From NCBI RefSeq assembly GCF_030052815.1, contig NC_079496.1, positions 73,397,652-73,461,651 on the forward strand: 64,000 bases of DNA. Direction: 5' to 3'. Below the pieces are notes generated by a model, which was given only the letters and a program-made list of their open reading frames with translations, made no database searches and was not told the origin of the DNA. The translations under genes were made by a program, and so were the position numbers. This DNA is from Hevea brasiliensis (taxonomy: Eukaryota; Streptophyta; Magnoliopsida; Malpighiales; Euphorbiaceae). Positions 36,201-48,636 of the stretch are shown piece by piece. The number at the start of each line of letters is the position of its first letter. The first letter of the stretch is position 1.

Positions 36201-37674
36201 TTTGGTCATTTCTGCAGGGGCTGTTGCAGGGGATCCGGATTGGGGCCAAGTTTTGGTCCTCTTGCTTTGGTCTTTTGGGCATGGTTTCTTCAGCAAAAAT
36301 GTGTCATTATAAGCCTAGTTTCATGTCCAATTGGCCAAACATCAATTGGACCTACACAGCCAAAGTTATGGCTGTGCAAGTGGACTGAATTTTCAGTCCC
36401 TCTGCTGCACTAACAAGGCAGCCTACACATTCACTTGGCTATACTATTTTTCAGTCCAATTCATGGTCAACATACCTAAAATGGTCACTAATTGACCCTT
36501 ATAATGTTCTTTCACAATTCCATAAGCTAAATCCAAGTTTCACTTCTCAAAACCCTAATGTCCAATTTAAATTATCCATAAACCTCAATTAGCACACTAA
36601 TTCAACATCAATGCATATTCATACCTTAAAGATCATTTCTATCCATTATAAATTCATTAAAGCAATCAACCTCATCCTTCCTTAGGGCTGCCAAAAATTA
36701 AAGATGCCCTAACACATATAACTTACTTCAAACTCTTACAATTTCTTAACTTAAAATGATGCTTTAACAAGGATTAAAGGAGTGAGAGTGAAAGGATAGC
36801 ACTAACCTCACTTTAACCTCTTATAGGGCAGATTTCTTCAAGCTAAAACTTCACTTTCCTTCTTCTTCTTGGCTGCCAAAAGCTTCCCCAAGTGATATGG
36901 TCAAGGTTTAATGAAAGGGGTTAGGGTTTAGTAGTGGAAACAAGAGAGAAATGAAGCTTAAAGGAGCTTTAATGGTGGAACCTCTTCTCTCTCTCTCTCT
37001 CAACGTTTCTTAGGCTGCCCAAGGTTGAAGATGCAGATTGGTTTTTCATATTTTTGGTCTCTTTTATCTCTTTTAATAAGTTTAACAAATTGTGATTGGT
37101 GGAGGAAATTTAAATGACATCATATGATGTCATAATTAGCATTTTCTTTCATTTTCTTTTCTTTTCATTTCTACTAGCTTCAAATTAATTTTTCATCAAC
37201 ATTAATTCATATTTTATGTCATAATAATTATTTACTCAACTAGGCAAGTCGGCCAAAAATCACCTCTTAAGGCGAAATGACCAAAATGCCCTTCGTTTGG
37301 CTTAACGGGTTAAAATTGTCTGTACCGATAGAAAAATTTTTCTAGGTATTTTCTTGGCATTCTAATGCCATAGGAACCTCAATGACCCTTCTCTGGAGTC
37401 CTAAAAATTATTTTATAATTTTTCCCCCGGGTCTAGGGCTCCTCGTTGCGAGAACCGCAACTTACCTCTGGTTACCCATCGCTTGGGCACTGGCTCTTTT
37501 GACTTGGTTGTATTTTATTTCTAAAATTCTTACTAAATTTTTCTTATTAATATTTGAGTTAATTATGGTTCCTGACTTTAGTTTAAATATTTTTCCGGAC
37601 GTTCTAGCTGTCCGAACTGACACCGGTCACCGGAACAGTAGAATGTACGGAGTTTCTACCAGGAGGATGTTACA
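33204..37674 (-). repeat. 5' LTR of G2 (4.47 kb)
   Basis: It starts TGTGACACACC and ends GATGTTACA. It retains the 165-base segment (about 35041-35207) lost from the other LTR. Hairpins are at 33880-33897, 36179-36205 and 36325-36351, and the palindrome is at 37115-37132. Confidence 0.92.
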
Positions 37675-37679
37675 TTCTC

Positions 37680-38802
37680 TCCCAAAACCCTAGCTCAAAT
37701 TCAAGGTTCACACAACACACACCAATTAAACATACTAATCACACTTCTCATCATAACCAAGCAAGTTATCCATTTTATTTGCAATAAAACACTTCAAATT
37801 CTACTCCTATACAAGCTGGCTGGATTCTTAGTCTAACATATATCCATCAATTTCATCATTTATCATGTAATTCTAGTGTAACTCACTTTATTTTCATCAT
37901 TTATCATGTAATTCTAGTGTAATTCACTTTATTTTCATCATTATAAGAGGAAGAAGTAAGAATTTAGCACTAACGTTAGGAGGGCAGAATTTTCTCTTAG
38001 CCAAACTTTAATTTTCCTTCACTTTCTTGGCAGCCAATCACTTGCTCAAGATGTAATATTAAATTTTTATGAAGGTAGGGATTTTATGGTGAAAAATTCA
38101 AAGTTAGCAAGGTGTAATGAAGGATAACAATGGTGGAAATGGGAGAGGTGGCTGCTGGCTAGTTTTGGGAGAGAAGATGCAGATTTTGTTTTTCAATTTT
38201 TGTCTCAATTATCTCCTTTTAAAGTGCTTGTTGAAATTTGATTGGTGGAGGGCATTGCAATGACATCATGTGATGTCATTATTCTCAATTTCTTTCATTT
38301 TTCTTTTCTTTTCTTTTCTACTCATTTTCAATTCAATTTTTAGTAATGTTTATTCACATTTTGTGTCATAATAATTATTTACTCAACTGGACAAGTCGGC
38401 CAAAAATCATCTCTGAAGGCGAAATGACAAAAATGCCCTCCGTTTGGCTTAACGGGTCAAAATTGTCAGTACCGATTGAAAAATTTTTCTAAATATTTTC
38501 TTGGCATTCTAATGCCATAGGAACCTCAATGACCCTTCTCGAGTCCCAAAATTATTTTATGAATTTTTCCTGTCTAGGGCTCCTCGTTGCGAGAAGCATA
38601 ACTTCACTCGTTACCCATCGCTTGGGCACCATTCGTTTAACTTGGTTGTATTTTATTTCAAAAATTTTCCTAAATTTTTCTTATTAATATTTGAGTTAAT
38701 TATGGTTCTGACTTTAGTTTAAATATTTTTCGAACGTCTAGTGTCAGGACGACAGATCACCTAGATGAGAATGTACGTAATTGCTACAATGAGGGTGTTA
38801 CA
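37680..38802 (-). repeat. 3' LTR of G, second part
   Basis: It resumes G's LTR after the TTCTC duplication (37675-37679) and ends GGGTGTTACA at 38802. It includes the 41-base tandem duplication at 37852-37942 and the palindrome 38261-38278. Small losses near 38540-38770 (for example the 'ctggag' and 'ccggtcaccgg' text) mark decay. Confidence 0.9.
37852..37942. repeat. 41-base tandem duplication in G's LTR
   Basis: The unit starting 'ttcatcatttatcatg' is repeated with period 41 plus a short third start. The identical arrangement at 43216-43306 shows it was present before G inserted. G2 lacks it. Confidence 0.8.
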
Positions 38803-39110
38803 ATTCTTCCTCTAATTTAAATTTCGTCCTCGAAATTTCTTGGGTTTAGTATCTAGGATAATTCTTTTACCTTCCTATTGCTCCCTGTCTACTTCTTTTA
38901 TATATATGGTACTATTTAGTCTTTTGAATCTATCATTATACACTTAGGCATATCATAAAGGAAATACTTTACCTCAAATTCACATCAGGGCTTCTTGCTC
39001 CTCTCGGCTTGGGTGACATTTGGAAGTGGTGTTACCGTTGTACTTGGTCCTTCCATGACCTGCATCTGGTCCGTGGTAAATTCCTCTTAGGACAATCCTT
39101 GGACGATGGT

Positions 39111-39830
39111 CTATGGCCCCACATCTATATGAGCTGTCAATCCCCTACATTCACCTTTATGCCACTTGTTACAATGGCTACATTTTCTTGCTAATCTGTC
39201 GCACTCACTACTAGTGTTTTTGGTTGATCTCTTATTGTATAGGCACAGGTCTAGATCTCCTACTTTGATCGGATGTCGACTTAAGCATTCTCTCGGCCTC
39301 TTATTACTAGGTGTCCAAATTCCTCTTTTCTGATCACCACTCCTCTTCATTCCTCTTCATGAACACACTAATATATTTCTTTATGAACTCTATCAGAAAG
39401 AATTCCCAAGTTACGTCGGCTGGTTGCACTGCCTTGGTTATAACATCCCACCACCGATATACAGCTTCTTGTAACAATGAAACTGCACACTCCAAACTCT
39501 GTTCTGGTGTACAATAGAGCTGCTGCAAGACTCTTTTAGTCCTTTCTAACCAATACTCCGCCATGAAATCGTCTTCCTTTCTACCATTGAAATCTACTCC
39601 ATATTTCCTAATTTTTCCTAGAGGTGATTTCATTGAAGCGGTGGTGGAATAACTTGATCATCTGTCCAGAAGAATTCAGTCATCTGCTCAAACAAGGCCC
39701 GTTGGGGTTATGCAGGCACCTCTTGCCTTTGGTGGAGCAGATCTCACGATTTCCAATATCACTTCCAGTCGGGATACGACTTACTACTTCTTCTTCTACT
39801 GCCCTCTACAATTCTGAGTCCATACCTTAA
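39111..39830 (-). pseudogene. Ty3/gypsy gag relic of element G
   Basis: Gag would form the particle core. Readable family text in order: ALFEQMTEFFW then a run of prolines (about 39640-39710); KYGVDFNGRKEDDFMAEYWL and RTKRVLQQLYCTPEQSLECA, with ALYRWWD-like text in the frame 39334-39633 (the Retrotrans_gag core); then a basic stretch with VGDLDLCLYNKRS and a short zinc knuckle CSHCNKWHKGEC (C-x2-C-x3-H-x3-C, a form seen in plant gypsy gags) in the frame 39111-39350. A stop near 39632 separates the N-terminal text, and the middle between core and knuckle is shortened. No protease follows. Confidence 0.8.
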
Positions 39831-39947
39831 CCTAAAATAACCAAGAAAACAGATCTGCATTAGTGTCACCTCAACTCATATAAATGCAATGCATGTTATG
39901 CACACAATCATATTCTATCTATCTATGCCTAGGAATGCCTAAACCGC

Positions 39948-39959
39948 GCTCTGATACCA
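39948..39959 (-). other. Primer-binding site of G
   Basis: The complement reads TGGTATCAGAGC, the iMet primer type, five bases inside the 5' LTR boundary at 39965. Confidence 0.85.
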
Positions 39960-39964
39960 ATAAA

Positions 39965-42900
39965 TGTAACACCCCTTACCCGACTACAGTGTAGCCGAGC
40001 AAAGTGTGCTACATTCGGTGCTGGAGCACCCTATCTTATCTTACTTTATTCCTTTCATAATTTGATCTCATTATATTTTAATATTAATTATTTTTTTGAC
40101 GGAGAAACCAGCGGAGTTTCCCTATTTTATTACGGTTGAAGTGTTTTACTATTTACATTTGAAAGTTTCAACAATATTTTCAGAATAAAGTCTTATCCAT
40201 GCTAATCATAATTATCTCATCAATCATTCTCATAATTTTCTCATATTTCAAATCTCATTCATACATTTCAATTTCATAATCATTTCCATGCATACTCAAT
40301 TCGTATGTAAACATTCTCAATTTACATAAGCAAAATTTTCAAATTTCCTTAATTTACATAATTTACAAAAAAATTACAAAATTTCATAATTTACATGATA
40401 TACAAATTAATTACAATTTGCTAATTTATATTACAATATAAGAAATAATTAACATACACAAAATACAAGATATGCTTAATGTGAGCCCTATCTACATGCA
40501 TTGCTGAGGAGGTGACAACCTTTGACACTCTGCAGATCTGAACTCTCAAAATTTCGATCCAAGCGTCCGGTGGGTTCTAGCTTGATTACTGCGAGGAAAC
40601 AATTCCATCGTGCTAAGCATTGCTGCTTAGTGGTGCAATAATATAACAAGGAAATAATATACAAATAAAGATAGACATAAAACATAATTCAAATAATCAA
40701 GATTTATTTATACTTCACATGCGGTTTCTAAAATTTAATGTGTTATATCCTAATTTAGTCTTCTTTGAAAGTGTTTATTTGCCAATGTACAGTAATAATG
40801 TACAAAGAAAAATGATTTGAAAATAATAAATTTATGCTTATATTGTTATATAAGCACATTTGCAATATTTATTTATGTTATAATTTTCTTTGCTAATCTT
40901 TTAGCATTTTCTCTATACTTGATAGGTTGTCTCAGATTATTTCATAATAAGTAAATTTTGATATCTGTCCAGTTCATTTCGATTCTTTCTAATAAATAAC
41001 TATCCTAATTTATTTTAGGTCATCTTACTCATTTATTTTATTTAATTTCTAATATTTTTAATTGCTAATATTCTTAACTTATCTCAATAAATTACCGCCC
41101 AAGTAACCTCTGACGGTGACTAAATGGATAACGAGTCGTTGGCTTTGGACCATGGTGCCTCGGGCGTCATACCATGGGACGCAGAACGTCAACCACGTAT
41201 GCAGTCAGTATAGCTAAAAAGCCATGATAACACATAATCGGGCATAAAAGCCATGAATGTTGGCATAAAGCCATGAATACGGGCATAAAGCCATGAATAC
41301 AAGCATAAAGCCTTTCGCAGTACTGCTAAAACAATACCCTATTGGCATGCCAATCTATCCAATCTGACACACGTGTCTAGGCAATACAAGGGCACATAAT
41401 ATCATTAAATATTAATATATTGTGTTTTATGAATTCATTATTTCATGAGAAATTTCAATTATAATTCATACATTCATTTGATCATTTATATGATCATAAT
41501 TCACATCAATTATCCTTTTATACCATTGTACTCAAAATACTTCTCATTTCTATAATAATGAGAACTAATGTCTCATTCATACATTAATATAGTTCATTTA
41601 TTCATTCATTATGTTATTCATATTGATCACAATTCTAAACAATGGTTCACATGTTCCATTGTATTCAAAACATTTTTCCTTTCTCATTTATACATTCAAG
41701 AATCTACTCATGTAATTATAATTTTTATATTTCAAGTTGAGTTATTAATATGTTATGAATTCCATTTGTGATGGGCATATAAGCCCTAACTAATTATTCA
41801 CATCAATTTGGTGACTTATTTTTCATGTTTCAAGTAATCCATAAACATTTCATGGATTTCAAATTTATGGCCTTAATTCCTTTTTAACAATTTTGACTAG
41901 GATGCATAGTCTACATTTGTCATATAATTCTAAGCATTTAAGCTTAGAATTGGTTCTAGGTCTTCATATTAGTTCGCTAATTATTTTGATTACTATTCAC
42001 CTTACTAGTCAACCAAAATGTTGACTTTTTAATACATAATAAATTTATTGAACCTAAGTTCTCCAAGATACCACATTTTGAGTTTTACATTTGCTAGTAT
42101 TAATTGCAAATTGCAATTTAAAGTCCCCTAGATGCATTTCTAATTTCAAATTTTGAATTTCAAGTTTTGGTGTCACTATTCACCTCATTGGTCAACAAAA
42201 ATGTTGACTTTTGGATAGAAAATAGGTGTATTGGTTTTAACACCCCAAACATACCACATTTTGTATTTAAAACTTGTTGGAATTGATTGCCATTACCATT
42301 TCTATGCTTAAAACCAAAAGGGCAGAATTTTCAGTTTTTGAAGCCTAAATTTACTGTTCCATTAAGCGCTGTTGCAGTGGGAATTTGAGGAAATGGTAAA
42401 CATGAAAGTTGTTTCTTATTTTGTCTAGTTGAATTTCCTTTTTTGAATCACTCCATTTGGAGTCTTTTAGCTCCAGATATGGTCCAAAAACCATAGCTGG
42501 CCGGATTGCCAAAACTGCAGAATTGCCAAATCTACAGTAACATGAACAGTGACTGTGACTGCCATTTGGGTCAGGTTTTGGCCATAATTTGGGGTAGGTT
42601 TCTTCATGAAAGTTGTTTGTCTATGTCTTAACTTGTTGCTGTAAAATTTTCAGGTCAATTGACCTTATCTGCAGTGAGTTATGGCCAAATGAACAGTTAC
42701 TATTCATTTAGTCATTCTGCAGAACCTGTTTGCAGGGTATCCGGATTGGGGCCAATTTTTGGTCCACTTGCTTTGGTGACATGGCTTCTTCAGCAAAATT
42801 GTGCCATTATAAGTCTAGTTTCATGTCCAATTGGCCAAACACCAATTGGACCTACACAGCCAAAGATATGGCAGTCCAAACAGGCTGGACTCACACCTTA

Positions 42901-44190
42901 TTCTTTCTTGTCACTAGGCAGCCTACCAATTGGGTTTGTAACACTTTAGTTCACTTCAAATTATGATTAACTTGCCTCAAATGGTCACTAATTGACCATT
43001 AGGATGTTCACTCACCATTTCACAAGCAAAGTCCAAGTTTCTCTCCCAAAACCCTAGCTCAAATTCAAGGTTCACACAACACACACCAATTAAACATACT
43101 AATCACACTTCTCATCATAACCAAGCAAGTTATCAATTTTATTTGCAATAAAACACTTCAAATTCTACTCCTACACAAGCTGGCTGGATTCTTAGTCTTA
43201 CATATATCCATCAATTTCATCATTTATCATGTAATTCTAGTGTAACTCACTTTATTTTCATCATTTATCATGTAATTCTAGTGTAATTCACTTTATTTTC
43301 ATCATTATAAGAGGAAGAAGTAAGAATTTAGCACTAACCTTAGGAGGGCAGAATTTTCTCTTAGCCAAACTTTAATTTTCCTTCACTTTCTTGGCAGCCA
43401 ATTATTTGCTCAGGATGTAATATTAAATTTTTATGAAGGAAGGTAGGGATTTTATGGTGAAAAATTCAAAGTTAGCAAGGTGTAATGAAGGATAACAATG
43501 GTGGAAATGGGAGAGGTGGCTGCTGGCTGGTTTTGGGAGAGAAGATGCAGATTTTTTTTTTCAATTTTTGTCTCAATTATCTCCTTTTAAAGTGCTTATT
43601 GAAATTTGATTGGTGGAGGGCATTGCAATGACATCATATGATGTCATTATTCTCAATTTCTTTCATTTTTCTTTTCTTTTCTTTTCTACTCATTTTCAAT
43701 TCAATTTTTAGTAATGTTCATTCACATTTTGTGTCATAATAATTATTTACTCAACTGGACAAGTCGGCCAAAAATCGTCTCTGAAGGCGAAATGACCAAA
43801 ATGCCCTCCGTTTGGCTTAACGGGTCAAAATTGTCTTTACCGATTGAAAAATTTTTCTAAATATTTTCTTGGCATTCTAATGCCATAGGAACCTCAATCA
43901 CCCTTCTCTGGAGTCCCAAAAATTATTTTATGATTTTTTCCCCGGGTCTAGGGCTCCTCGTTGCGAGAACCGCAACTTCACTCTGGTTACCCATCGCTTG
44001 CGCACCGGCTCGTTTAACTTGGTTGTATTTTATTTCAAAAAATTTTTTCTAAATTTTTCTTATTAATATTTGAGTTAATTATGGTTTCTGACTTTAGTTT
44101 AAATATTTTTCCGAACGTTCTAGCTGTCCAGACCGACACCGGTCACCGGAACAGTAGAATGTACGTAATTGCTGCAATGAGGGTGTTACA
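39965..44190 (-). repeat. 5' LTR of G (4.23 kb)
   Basis: It starts TGTAACACCCC and ends GGGTGTTACA, followed by GAGGT. It is an uninterrupted counterpart of the split left LTR. Landmarks: hairpins 40613-40630 and 42825-42851, palindrome 43629-43646, and the 41-base duplication at 43216-43306. Confidence 0.93.
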
Positions 44191-44195
44191 GAGGT

Positions 44196-45078
44196 CAAGA
44201 GCATAGGTGGGACCAGTGGGAGGAATTCAAGATCAAGTGTTGATTATGTACTCCTTTAGCAACTCTTGTAAAATGAATGAATGAAATGCACCTAGGAATG
44301 CCCTGATTCAATTCTTGGTGGCTCAGAATTGAATCCCTTAGAAAGTCCATGATCATACCATATTTACTGCTTATCCATGAATGCATGAGATGTATGGGAA
44401 TGTATGCAATTATATGATATATGCATGCTAAATGGATAATGTGCAAAGTGAGACCTAAATAATAATTAGGATGACCATAAAATTCCAAACAAATGATTAA
44501 GTTGGAAATGCTATAATTAAAGTAATTATAACATAGGCCCACCATTGGGGCAATTATTTTAAGAAATTTTAAATAGTTGCATAAGATGCAATTAATTTAA
44601 GAGATTTTCTTAAGAATAATTGTTAAGCATGAGATGTTGTAAATATGTAAATGGTTTGGTGGCCAATATTGGATGTACCTGAGGACATTAAAATTATTTG
44701 CATAATTACTGGCTCAATGGGATCAACTTAACTAATGCAAGATAAGTCAATAATGGATGTACTTGAGATTTTGAGCATTAGGGGCTAGGTAAAGGATTGA
44801 ACCTCACATGAGATGTGATGGGAAAGGAGTTGCTCACTTATAGTTTATTGTAATTCCAATAATGGATGTACCTGAGGATGATCAATAGAAATATAAGAAT
44901 TCAATCACCCACTAGAAATCCATCCAACTAAGATTTCCATTTTCTACTTTGGAAGTATAGGATTCACTAAGTTAGTGGGAGGACCAATTTGATTAAAAGA
45001 CCAAAATCATTTTGGTTAATTACATGATATATTTACTAACTAATCTGGTTATTTTCTACAGTTAATTTTCTGATAAAA
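44196..45078 (+). other. Leader of copia B, second part
   Basis: It continues B's leader after the GAGGT copy (44191-44195). It contains the three GGATGTACCTGAG motifs at 44671, 44755 and 44864. No coding frame is supported before the gag ATG at 45079. Confidence 0.8.
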
Positions 45079-45918
45079 ATGAGCACAGAACAACCACCCC
45101 CATCCAATATCCTTGCAAGCATACTTGATTGCAATAAGTTGACAGAACCTAATCTGTCTGATTGGCTAAGAAATTTGAAACTTGTCCTGAACCTTGAACA
45201 TATAGGATATGTTCTAGATTCAAATGTTCCTGGTCCCTTACCTCTAAAGGCCACACAAGAGGAACATGAAACTTTGGACAAGTGGAAGGAGCATGATATG
45301 AGAGCTAAGTGTTACATGCTTGCTTCCATGAGTAATGAGTTACAGAAGCAGCATGAGAACATGTTGAGTGCGAGTGAGATCCTTCTTCACCTACAAGAGT
45401 TGTATGGTGAGCACAGCAGAAATGCTAGGTATGAGATATCTAGACAGCTATTCCGTATGAGGATGTCTGAGGGACAGAATGTTGTGGATCATGTCCACGA
45501 CATGATTTGGCTGATTGAGCAGTTGGAACATCTTGACTTCAATACGGATTTCCAACTATAGACGGATTTGATCCTTCAGTCCCTTCCTGAGTCTTTTGGG
45601 AATTTTGTGACAAATTTCCATATGACTAAACAGGAATGCACCTTAGCTGGTTTACTCAACATGCTGGTTATTGCCCAAAAGAATATGCCGGGCAATAAAG
45701 GAAAAGAGGTAGCTTTGATTGCTTCTTCTTTTGCTGGAAAGTCCAACAAGAAGAAGGGCAATAAGAAAAAGAAATCTCAGATTCCTGGTCCTTCTAAGAA
45801 AATAGCTAAACAGAAAAGGAAAACCAAAGCTGACCAAAGCAAAGGAAAGTGTTTCCACTGCCAACAGGAAAGTGTTTCCATTGCCAGTAAGAAAGTGTTT
45901 CCACTGGGCAGAGCATAG
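45079..45918 (+). pseudogene. gag of copia B, with stop, protease region lost
   Basis: The ATG at 45079 opens 160 codons alike to D's gag (PPPSNILASIL, LSDWLRNLKLVLNLEHIGYV, KWKEHDMRAKCYMLASMSNE, YEISRQLFRMRMSEGQNV). A TAG at 45559 stands where D has CAG. The frame continues from 45568 (LQSLPESFGNFVTNFHMTKQ, then the Lys-rich tail). The zinc knuckle begins (GKCFHC) and then dissolves into three short GAAAGTGTTTCC repeats at about 45844-45910. The protease is missing, and the text jumps to the pre-integrase region exactly as in A. Confidence 0.87.
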
Positions 45919-46758
45919 CAATCTAAATGAATGCAATGCCATGGTGAAAACCAACTCAAGTTCAAAATATATTTGGCACTTAAGGTTATGTCATTTTGTA
46001 GAAGATAGGATTACAAAACTGGAGAAAATGGGAATTCTATCCTCATTGTGCTCTGAGCCTACTCCAACTTATGAATCTTGCCTTCAGGGCAAAATGACTA
46101 GATCACCCTTTGTTAGACAAGGGCTAAGAGCTGAAAATATTTTGGAGCTAATACATAGTGATGTATGTGGTCCATTTAAAGAAATGGCTAGAGGGGGCTT
46201 TCATTATTTTATTACCTTTACTAATGATAAATCAAGGTTTGGGTATTTGTATTTAATGAAATACAAATATGAATCCTTTGAAAAGTTCAAAGAATTTAAA
46301 TATGAAGTAGAAAATCAAACAAGAAAGAGTATTAAAGCTCTTCAATCAGATCGTGGAGGTAAATATTTGAGTATTGAATTTGATGAATATTTAAGAGAGC
46401 ACGACATTGTTTCCCAGTTGACTCCTCCAGGAACGCCATAGCTGAATGGTGTATCTGAAAGGAGAAATCGTACCTTATTGGATATGGTACGTAGTATGAT
46501 GAGCTATACTGATATGCCAATCGCCTTTTGGGAATTTGCATTAGAATAAGCTTTTTATATTCTGAATAGGATTCCATCACAATCAGTTTCTTCCACACCT
46601 TATGAGATATGGCATGGAAGAAAACCAAGTCTTAAGCATGTTAAGATTTAGGATTGTCCAGCTTATATCAAAAAGTTGAACACTGATAAATTGGGACCAG
46701 ATCAGAAAAGGGTTGATTTGTTGGATATCCAAAAGATAGTTTTGGATATTATTTTTAT
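45919..46758 (+). pseudogene. Integrase of copia B, broken
   Basis: The readable frame to 46441 has the zinc-binding part (HLRLCHFVEDR, then YESCLQGK), the first catalytic Asp in HSDVCGPF and the second in LQSDRGGKY. A TAG at about 46439 replaces the CAG of the PQLNG turn just before the catalytic Glu region. Beyond it, the C-terminal text (RRNRTLLDMVRSMM, LYILNRIPS) is cut by further stops near 46548 and 46650, and by an indel near 46695. Confidence 0.83.
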
Positions 46759-47990
46759 TTGCCTACTTCACAAAAGGCTGTGATAAGTAGAGATGCCACA
46801 TTTCTTGAACAACAGTTTGTTCAAGAAGTAGGCAAAGGAAGGCAAATACAGTTAGAATTGGAGAATTCTGACCAACCAACAAATAAGATGGATTTAGATC
46901 CATCTAGTCAACCTACACTCGTTGATGAAACATCTATAGCTGTTCCTCGTAGAGTAACCAGGGTATCTCACCCACCAGTGAAATATGGTTTCCTTCATAA
47001 AGAAGAACAAGAGTTGTCTATTCATGAAGAAGTAGATCATAAAGATGATCCACTTACCTATGATGAAGCTATATCAGATATAAACTCTTCAAAATGGATT
47101 GATGCTATGAAATCCGAGATTGATTCCATGTATAAGAATCAAGTTTGGGATCTTGTTGACCCACCTGAAGGTATTGTACCTATAGGGAACAAATGGGTTT
47201 TCAAGAAGAAAATTGGTTCTGATGGAAAGGTAGAGACCTATAAGGCAAGGCTAGTAGCGAAAGGGTTTCGCCAAAGGCAAGGAATCGACTATGAGGAGAC
47301 TTTCTCGCCTGTTGCCTTGATTAAATCAATTAGGATTTTATTAGCAATAGCTGCATACTATGATAATGAGATTTAGCAGATGGATGTCAAAACAGCTTTT
47401 CTCAATAGATACATTGAAGAAAACATTTTCATGGAACAACCTAGGGGTTTTGAATCCCAAGATGGTTCCAAGGTATGCAAGCTAAAGCGATCCATTTATG
47501 GGTTGAAACAAGCTTCGAGGACTTGGAACATCCGTTTTGATGAAGCCATTAAATCCTTTGGTTTTATCAAAAATGAGGATGAGCCATGTGTATATAAGAA
47601 GGTTAGTGACAGTGCTATCACTTTCCTTATCTTATATGTGGATGACATACTGTTGATGGGTAATGACATAGGTATGTTGACAACTGTAAAGGTATGGTTG
47701 TCAAATACATTCTCCATGAAAGACTTAGGGGAGGCAACCTATATTCTTGGGATTCGCATCTATAGAGATAGAGCGAAATGAATAATTGGTTTATCCCAAA
47801 GTCTATACTTGGAAAAGGTGTTAAAGAGGTTTAACATGCTTGATTCCAAGAGAGGATTAATACCAGTGAGACACGGTATCCACCTTTCTAAAGAGATGTC
47901 TCCAAAGACACCTGAATAAAGAGATAAGATGGCCAGGATTCCATATGCTTCGGCTATTGGAAGTTTAATATATGTAATGTTGTGTACTAT
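46759..47990 (+). pseudogene. Reverse transcriptase of copia B, with stops
   Basis: Frame 46759-47376 holds the linker and RT N-terminal part (WVFKKKIGSDGKVETYKARL, KGFRQRQGIDYEETFSPVA). A TAG near 47374, where A has TGG, splits it from 47380-47781 (MDVKTAFLN, KLKRSIYGLKQASRTWNI, then YVDD near 47638). The catalytic YVDD is kept. A TGA at 47779-47781 and a TAA near 47917 follow. It is all one former polyprotein frame. Confidence 0.87.
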
Positions 47991-48600
47991 GCCAGATATC
48001 GCATATGCTGTTAGTTTGACTAGCAGGTATCAATCCAATCCAGGTTTGGAACACTAGATAGCTATCAAGAATATTCTTAAGTACTTGAGAAGAACTAAGG
48101 ATTTATTCTTGATTTATGGAGGTGGAGACTTGCAATTGGATAGTTATACTGATTATGATTTCCAATCAGATATCGATGATAGAAAGTCTACCTCTGGATA
48201 TGTGTTCGTTTGTAATGGAGGTGCAGTCAGTTGGAAGAGTTCCAAATAGAGCACGACTGCAGATTCCACTACAGAGGCTGAGTATATTGCTGCATCAGAT
48301 GCTGCAAAGGAAGCTATTCGGATAAAGAAGTTCCTAACAGAACTTACAGTAGTTCCTTCCATTGAGTAAGCAATTCCACTACATTGTGACAATAATGGAG
48401 CAGTCATATAGGCTAAGGAACTAAGGTCTCACCAAAAATCCAAACACATAGAAAGGCACTACCACATTACGAAAGATATAGCTGGGCAAGGCGATATAAC
48501 CATGCAGAAAAATAACATCAGCTGAAAAATCCAGCAGATCCATTCACTAAGCTATTTTACAAGTTCAGTTAGACTGGCATCTTGAGAAGATGTGTCTAAG
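47991..48600 (+). pseudogene. RNase H region of copia B, with stops
   Basis: Text similar to A and [35 protein letters not shown], then STTEAEYIA. Stops lie near 48055 (TAG for TGG), 48249 (TAG for CAG) and 48367. The acidic catalytic text around TEAEY is readable, but no continuous frame remains. Confidence 0.8.
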
Positions 48601-48623
48601 ATATTGTAATGAATGGCTCTAAT

Positions 48624-48636
48624 GCTAGTGGGAGAT
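48624..48636 (+). other. Polypurine tract of copia B
   Basis: Purine-rich 'tagtgggagat' lies directly before the 3' LTR. Confidence 0.8.

Larger units (their letters stand above)
28545..37674 (-). mobile_element. Antisense gypsy-type element G2: two 4.4-kb LTRs around 351 bp
   Basis: A perfect TTCTC duplication (28540-28544 and 37675-37679) bounds the unit, and G's LTR text continues exactly across it; the intact version is at 43030-43050. LTRs take up 96% of its length. The internal piece has a polypurine tract and primer site but no coding text. It is the innermost, and so the latest, insertion of its stack. Confidence 0.93.
38803..39964 (-). other. Internal region of G
   Basis: On the minus strand it runs from the primer site (39948-39959) through a decayed gag (39111-39830) to the conserved motif (complement CGTCCTCGAAATTT near 38825-38838) and a purine tract beside the 3' LTR. 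About 300 bases between the gag relic and the motif (38840-39110) hold nothing I recognise. All of pol is absent. Confidence 0.85.
25445..44190 (-). mobile_element. Antisense Ty3/gypsy-type element G, gag-only, split by G2
   Basis: The LTRs are 25445-28544 plus 37680-38802 (4.22 kb together) and 39965-44190 (4.23 kb). A perfect GAGGT duplication lies at 25440-25444 and 44191-44195. The internal region is only 1162 bp: polypurine tract, a CGTCCTCGAAATTT motif, a decayed gag, and an iMet primer site. No protease, RT or integrase is present, so it needed help to move or lost pol later. Confidence 0.92.
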
